From Isoptericola cucumis (GTDB lineage: Bacteria; Actinomycetota; Actinomycetes; Actinomycetales; Cellulomonadaceae): 64,000 nt of DNA. The notes below the pieces were generated by a model. The model was not told the origin of the DNA, searched no databases, and saw only the letters and a program-made list of their open reading frames with translations. This document shows positions 61,888 through 64,000 of this stretch, piece by piece. Both the position numbers and the translations under genes were made by a program. Where the stretch lies: NCBI RefSeq assembly GCF_014635665.1, contig NZ_BMDG01000003.1, positions 186,001 through 250,000 on the forward strand, given 5' to 3'. Position 1 is the first letter of the stretch. Each line of letters starts with the position of its first letter.

Positions 61888-61941
61888 CTCGCCCCTTCTG
61901 GTGACCTGAGCACACCTTATGGCAGGGGGCCGCGCGGGGGG

Positions 61942-61970
61942 TTGACACCCCCGAGGGTGACTTCTACGAT
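61942..61970 (+). promoter_or_regulatory. Sigma-70-type promoter of the GH172 operon
   Basis: TTGACA (61942-61947) and TACGAT (61965-61970) with a 17-base spacer are a near-consensus vegetative promoter. The operator follows 4 bases later, over the expected transcription start. Confidence 0.75.
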
Positions 61971-61974
61971 CCCC

Positions 61975-61988
61975 TGTAATCGATTACA
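61975..61988. promoter_or_regulatory. LacI operator before the GH172 gene
   Basis: TGTAATCGATTACA is a perfect 14-base palindrome with central CG, placed at the predicted start point of the promoter at 61942-61970. A close copy lies at 60826-60839. Confidence 0.8.
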
Positions 61989-62125
61989 CCCTAGCGCACG
62001 CGGCCCACCACCGGCGCCGCGTGGCGCGCTCAGCCATGCCCGCTCAGCCCGGACGGTTCGACGACGACGCCGTCGGTCCGACGGCGTCCCCGGCCCGCCC
62101 ACGTCCCTGTCGAAGGAGACACGAC

Positions 62126-63226
62126 ATGTTCCGCACCGACGTCGCCGCACTGCGGTCGGTCGCCACCCGATCCATCAGCCCGGAGAACTTCACCGGCCGC
62201 AAGGGCGGCGGCGGGCGCGCCGTCGAGGGCACCGGCGCCGGGCCCGCCCGCGACCTGGGCCAGGGCTGGAAGGTGTCGCCGAGCGTCGAGATCCCCGCCG
62301 GGGCGACGTTCGACCTGGCGCAGATCGAGGGCCCCGGCCGGATCACCCACGTCTGGCTCACCACCCACACCGACCACTGGCGCTCGCTGCTGCTGCGCGC
62401 CTTCTGGGACGGCGCGTCCGAGCCCGCCGTCGAGGTGCCCGTCGGCGACTTCTTCGGCCAGGGATGGGGCGAGTTCGCCCAGCTCAGCTCGTCGATGGTC
62501 GCCGTCAACCCGCAGGGCGGGTTCAACAGCTACTGGCCGATGCCGTTCCGCGAGGCCGCGCACCTGACCGTCGAGAACCTGGGCACCGAGACCGCGGTCG
62601 TCTACTACCAGGTGACCTACGAGACCGGTACCGGGGCGGCGGGGGACGACGCCGGCTACCTGCACGCGCAGTGGCGGCGCAGCAACCCGCTGCCCGACGC
62701 CGTCACCCACCCGATCCTCACCGGCGTCGAGGGGCACGGCCACTACGTCGGCACCTACCTGGCCTGGGGCGTGAACAGCTCCGGCTGGTGGGGCGAGGGG
62801 GAGATGAAGTTCTACCTCGACGGCGACCTCGGCACGGAGCGCGGTGCGGACGGAGGCGAGGACGGCGGGTTCCCGACCATCTGCGGCACCGGCACCGAGG
62901 ACTACTTCGGCGGCGCGTGGAACTTCGACGTCCCGGGCGCCGGATACACGGCGTTCACCACGCCGTACCTCGGTCTGCACCAGGTGCTGCGGCCCGACGG
63001 CCTCTACCGCTCCCAGCAGCGGTTCGGCATGTACCGCTGGCACGTCGCCGACCCGATCCACTTCGCCGAGGACCTGAGCGTCGAGGTCCAGGCCCTGGGC
63101 TGGCGCTCGGGGCACCGCTACCTGCCGCTGCACGACGACATCGCGTCGACCGCGTTCTTCTACCTCGACCGCCCGACCGCACAGCGCCCCGAGACCCCGG
63201 GCGCCGACGCGCTCGAGGTGCTCTGA
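62126..63226 (+). CDS. GH172 family glycoside hydrolase (DUF2961)
   Basis: A DUF2961/GH172 protein of 366 residues. Characterised members include alpha-D-fructofuranosidases acting on difructose anhydride and exo-alpha-D-arabinofuranosidases acting on D-arabinan. Family features include the N-terminal NFTGRKGGGGRAVEG and GPGRITHVWLTT. GTGTEDYFGGAWNF holds the conserved Glu258 expected to be catalytic, and YRWHVADPIHFAEDLSV is a late family segment. There is no signal peptide, so it is probably cytoplasmic and cleaves imported oligosaccharides. AAGGAG lies 7 bases before ATG 62126. The next gene is a sugar-binding lipoprotein 17 bases on. Confidence 0.87.
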   Translation: MFRTDVAALRSVATRSISPENFTGRKGGGGRAVEGTGAGPARDLGQGWKVSPSVEIPAGATFDLAQIEGPGRITHVWLTTHTDHWRSLLLRAFWDGASEPAVEVPVGDFFGQGWGEFAQLSSSMVAVNPQGGFNSYWPMPFREAAHLTVENLGTETAVVYYQVTYETGTGAAGDDAGYLHAQWRRSNPLPDAVTHPILTGVEGHGHYVGTYLAWGVNSSGWWGEGEMKFYLDGDLGTERGADGGEDGGFPTICGTGTEDYFGGAWNFDVPGAGYTAFTTPYLGLHQVLRPDGLYRSQQRFGMYRWHVADPIHFAEDLSVEVQALGWRSGHRYLPLHDDIASTAFFYLDRPTAQRPETPGADALEVL

Positions 63227-63243
63227 GCGACGACGGAGGCCCC

Positions 63244-64000
63244 ATGAGCACGTCGAACAGCCCCGTGCGCCGCGGCTCGCCCGCCGCCGCGCACCTCACC
63301 CGCCGCGACATGCTGCGGCTCGGCGCCGCCGGTGCGGGCACGCTCGCGGCGGCCTGGGCGGTGGCCGGGTGCACGCCGTCGGCCTCGGCCCGGTCCGCGC
63401 CGCTGCAGTTCTGGCAGCAGTACGCGCCGGCGCCGCAGCAGGACCCGAACCTCGTCGCCCAGAGCCAGTGGTTCCTGGACAACGTGGACCGGTGGGCCAA
63501 GGCCGGCGAGCGACCGGTGGACATGGTCTACATCCCGGCCTACACCGACCCGACGAACACCCGGCTGACCACGGCGTTCGCGTCCGGCGACGGGCCCGAC
63601 CTCTTCCTCATCTCGCCCGGCGACTTCCTGCGGTACTACAACGGCGGGGTCCTGACGGACCTCACGCCCTACCTCACCCAGGAGGCGATCGACGACTTCT
63701 ACCCGGAGGCGCTCGCCACCCGCACGGTCGACGGCAAGATCTACGGCCTGCCGATGGAACAGGAGCCGCTCGCGATCTTCTACGACGTCCCCGCCTTCGA
63801 GGAGGCCGGGCTGTCCGAGGGGGACCTGCCGACCACCTGGGAGGAGATGCTCGAGCTCGGCCGACGGCTCAGCGGCGGCCAGCGCACCGGGCTGGTGCTC
63901 GACACCACCCCCAGCTACTACCAGAACTTCACGTTCTACCCGTGGGTCTGGCAGGGCGGCGGCGACGTCGTCGACCCGCGCACGCAGCAGGCGACCTTCG
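63244..64000 (+). CDS. Tat-exported sugar ABC transporter substrate-binding lipoprotein (partial)
   Basis: The 5' part of a family 1 solute-binding protein; about 252 residues are present and the window ends in frame. The signal carries a twin arginine (Arg20-Arg21, TRRDMLRLGAAG) and a lipobox ending AVAGC with Cys43, so it is Tat-exported and lipid-anchored. The mature part, PLQFWQQYAPAP and GDGPDLFLISPGDFLRYYNGG, is typical of sugar-binding proteins. GGAGG precedes ATG 63244. It follows GH172 and probably begins the matching importer. Confidence 0.88.
   Translation, partial: MSTSNSPVRRGSPAAAHLTRRDMLRLGAAGAGTLAAAWAVAGCTPSASARSAPLQFWQQYAPAPQQDPNLVAQSQWFLDNVDRWAKAGERPVDMVYIPAYTDPTNTRLTTAFASGDGPDLFLISPGDFLRYYNGGVLTDLTPYLTQEAIDDFYPEALATRTVDGKIYGLPMEQEPLAIFYDVPAFEEAGLSEGDLPTTWEEMLELGRRLSGGQRTGLVLDTTPSYYQNFTFYPWVWQGGGDVVDPRTQQATF

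Noticed and set aside
57650-61948. A single minus-strand frame of 1432 residues joining the isomerase to the region of the LacI gene
   Set aside because: Only the last 549 residues are FucI; the rest is an out-of-frame shadow of the FGGY kinase and LacI genes, each with its own start.
1-64000. CRISPR arrays, insertion sequences, integrase attachment sites, origins
   Set aside because: No regularly spaced repeats, transposase-like proteins, tRNA-flanking duplications or DnaA-box clusters were seen; the tRNA-Ala is followed by a normal terminator and chromosomal genes.

Overview
The window is very GC-rich throughout and has Actinomycetota hallmarks: GTG starts, an rnc-mutM pair, an RNase E with a long disordered N-terminus, an rplU-rpmA-obgE-proBA-nadD-rsfS block, and Rex-type operators in front of cydABDC. 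Gene content and sequence feel suggest a soil or plant-litter member of Micrococcales, perhaps near Cellulomonas or Cellulosimicrobium. That placement is inference from the sequence alone.

Positions 1 to about 30500 are mostly conserved housekeeping DNA. In order they hold yceD-rpmF-rnc-mutM, a hydroxyacid dehydrogenase, a phytoene-dehydrogenase-like oxidoreductase, an ABC-2 exporter, and cydABDC (cytochrome bd oxidase with its assembly exporter, behind two Rex operators). Then come rne, an alpha/beta hydrolase, tdk, a fatty acid desaturase, an altered inositol-monophosphatase-like protein, an isoaspartate methyltransferase, rplU-rpmA-obgE-proB-proA, a 50-residue membrane protein, nadD, a Pro/Ala-rich membrane protein, rsfS, a histidine phosphatase and tRNA-Ala(GGC). 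A TPP riboswitch precedes ykoEDC (thiamine/HMP ECF transporter). An MFS transporter, a class A beta-lactamase coupled to a quinone reductase, and an AraC/GlxA regulator follow.

Positions 37852-41807 hold three genes resembling ectoine catabolism (DABA transaminase, DoeA-like hydrolase, semialdehyde dehydrogenase), without the DoeB deacetylase.

From 41838 on the DNA is a sugar-utilisation region with two adjacent modules. The first (41838-56318) encodes a LacI regulator, an ABC importer without ATPase, an intracellular GH35 beta-galactosidase, a secreted multidomain GH101 endo-alpha-N-acetylgalactosaminidase, a SIS sugar-phosphate isomerase/deaminase, a ROK kinase, a PfkB kinase and a class II aldolase. 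Together they outline a route from mucin-type core-1 O-glycan (Gal-beta-1,3-GalNAc) through GalNAc-6-P and tagatose phosphates to triose phosphates. Only a GalNAc-6-P deacetylase is missing from the window. The second module (57650-64000) has an L-fucose/D-arabinose isomerase, an FGGY kinase, a LacI regulator, a GH172 glycosidase and a Tat-dependent sugar-binding lipoprotein cut by the window end. The palindrome TGTAATCGATTACA occurs before both the isomerase/kinase operon and the GH172 operon, so they probably form one regulon. GH172 with a FucI-type isomerase suggests D-arabinan or D-arabinose use, with L-fucose as the main alternative. No insertion sequence, integrase or CRISPR array was seen; a truncated arsR gene at 52208-52435 marks an old rearrangement junction inside the sugar region.
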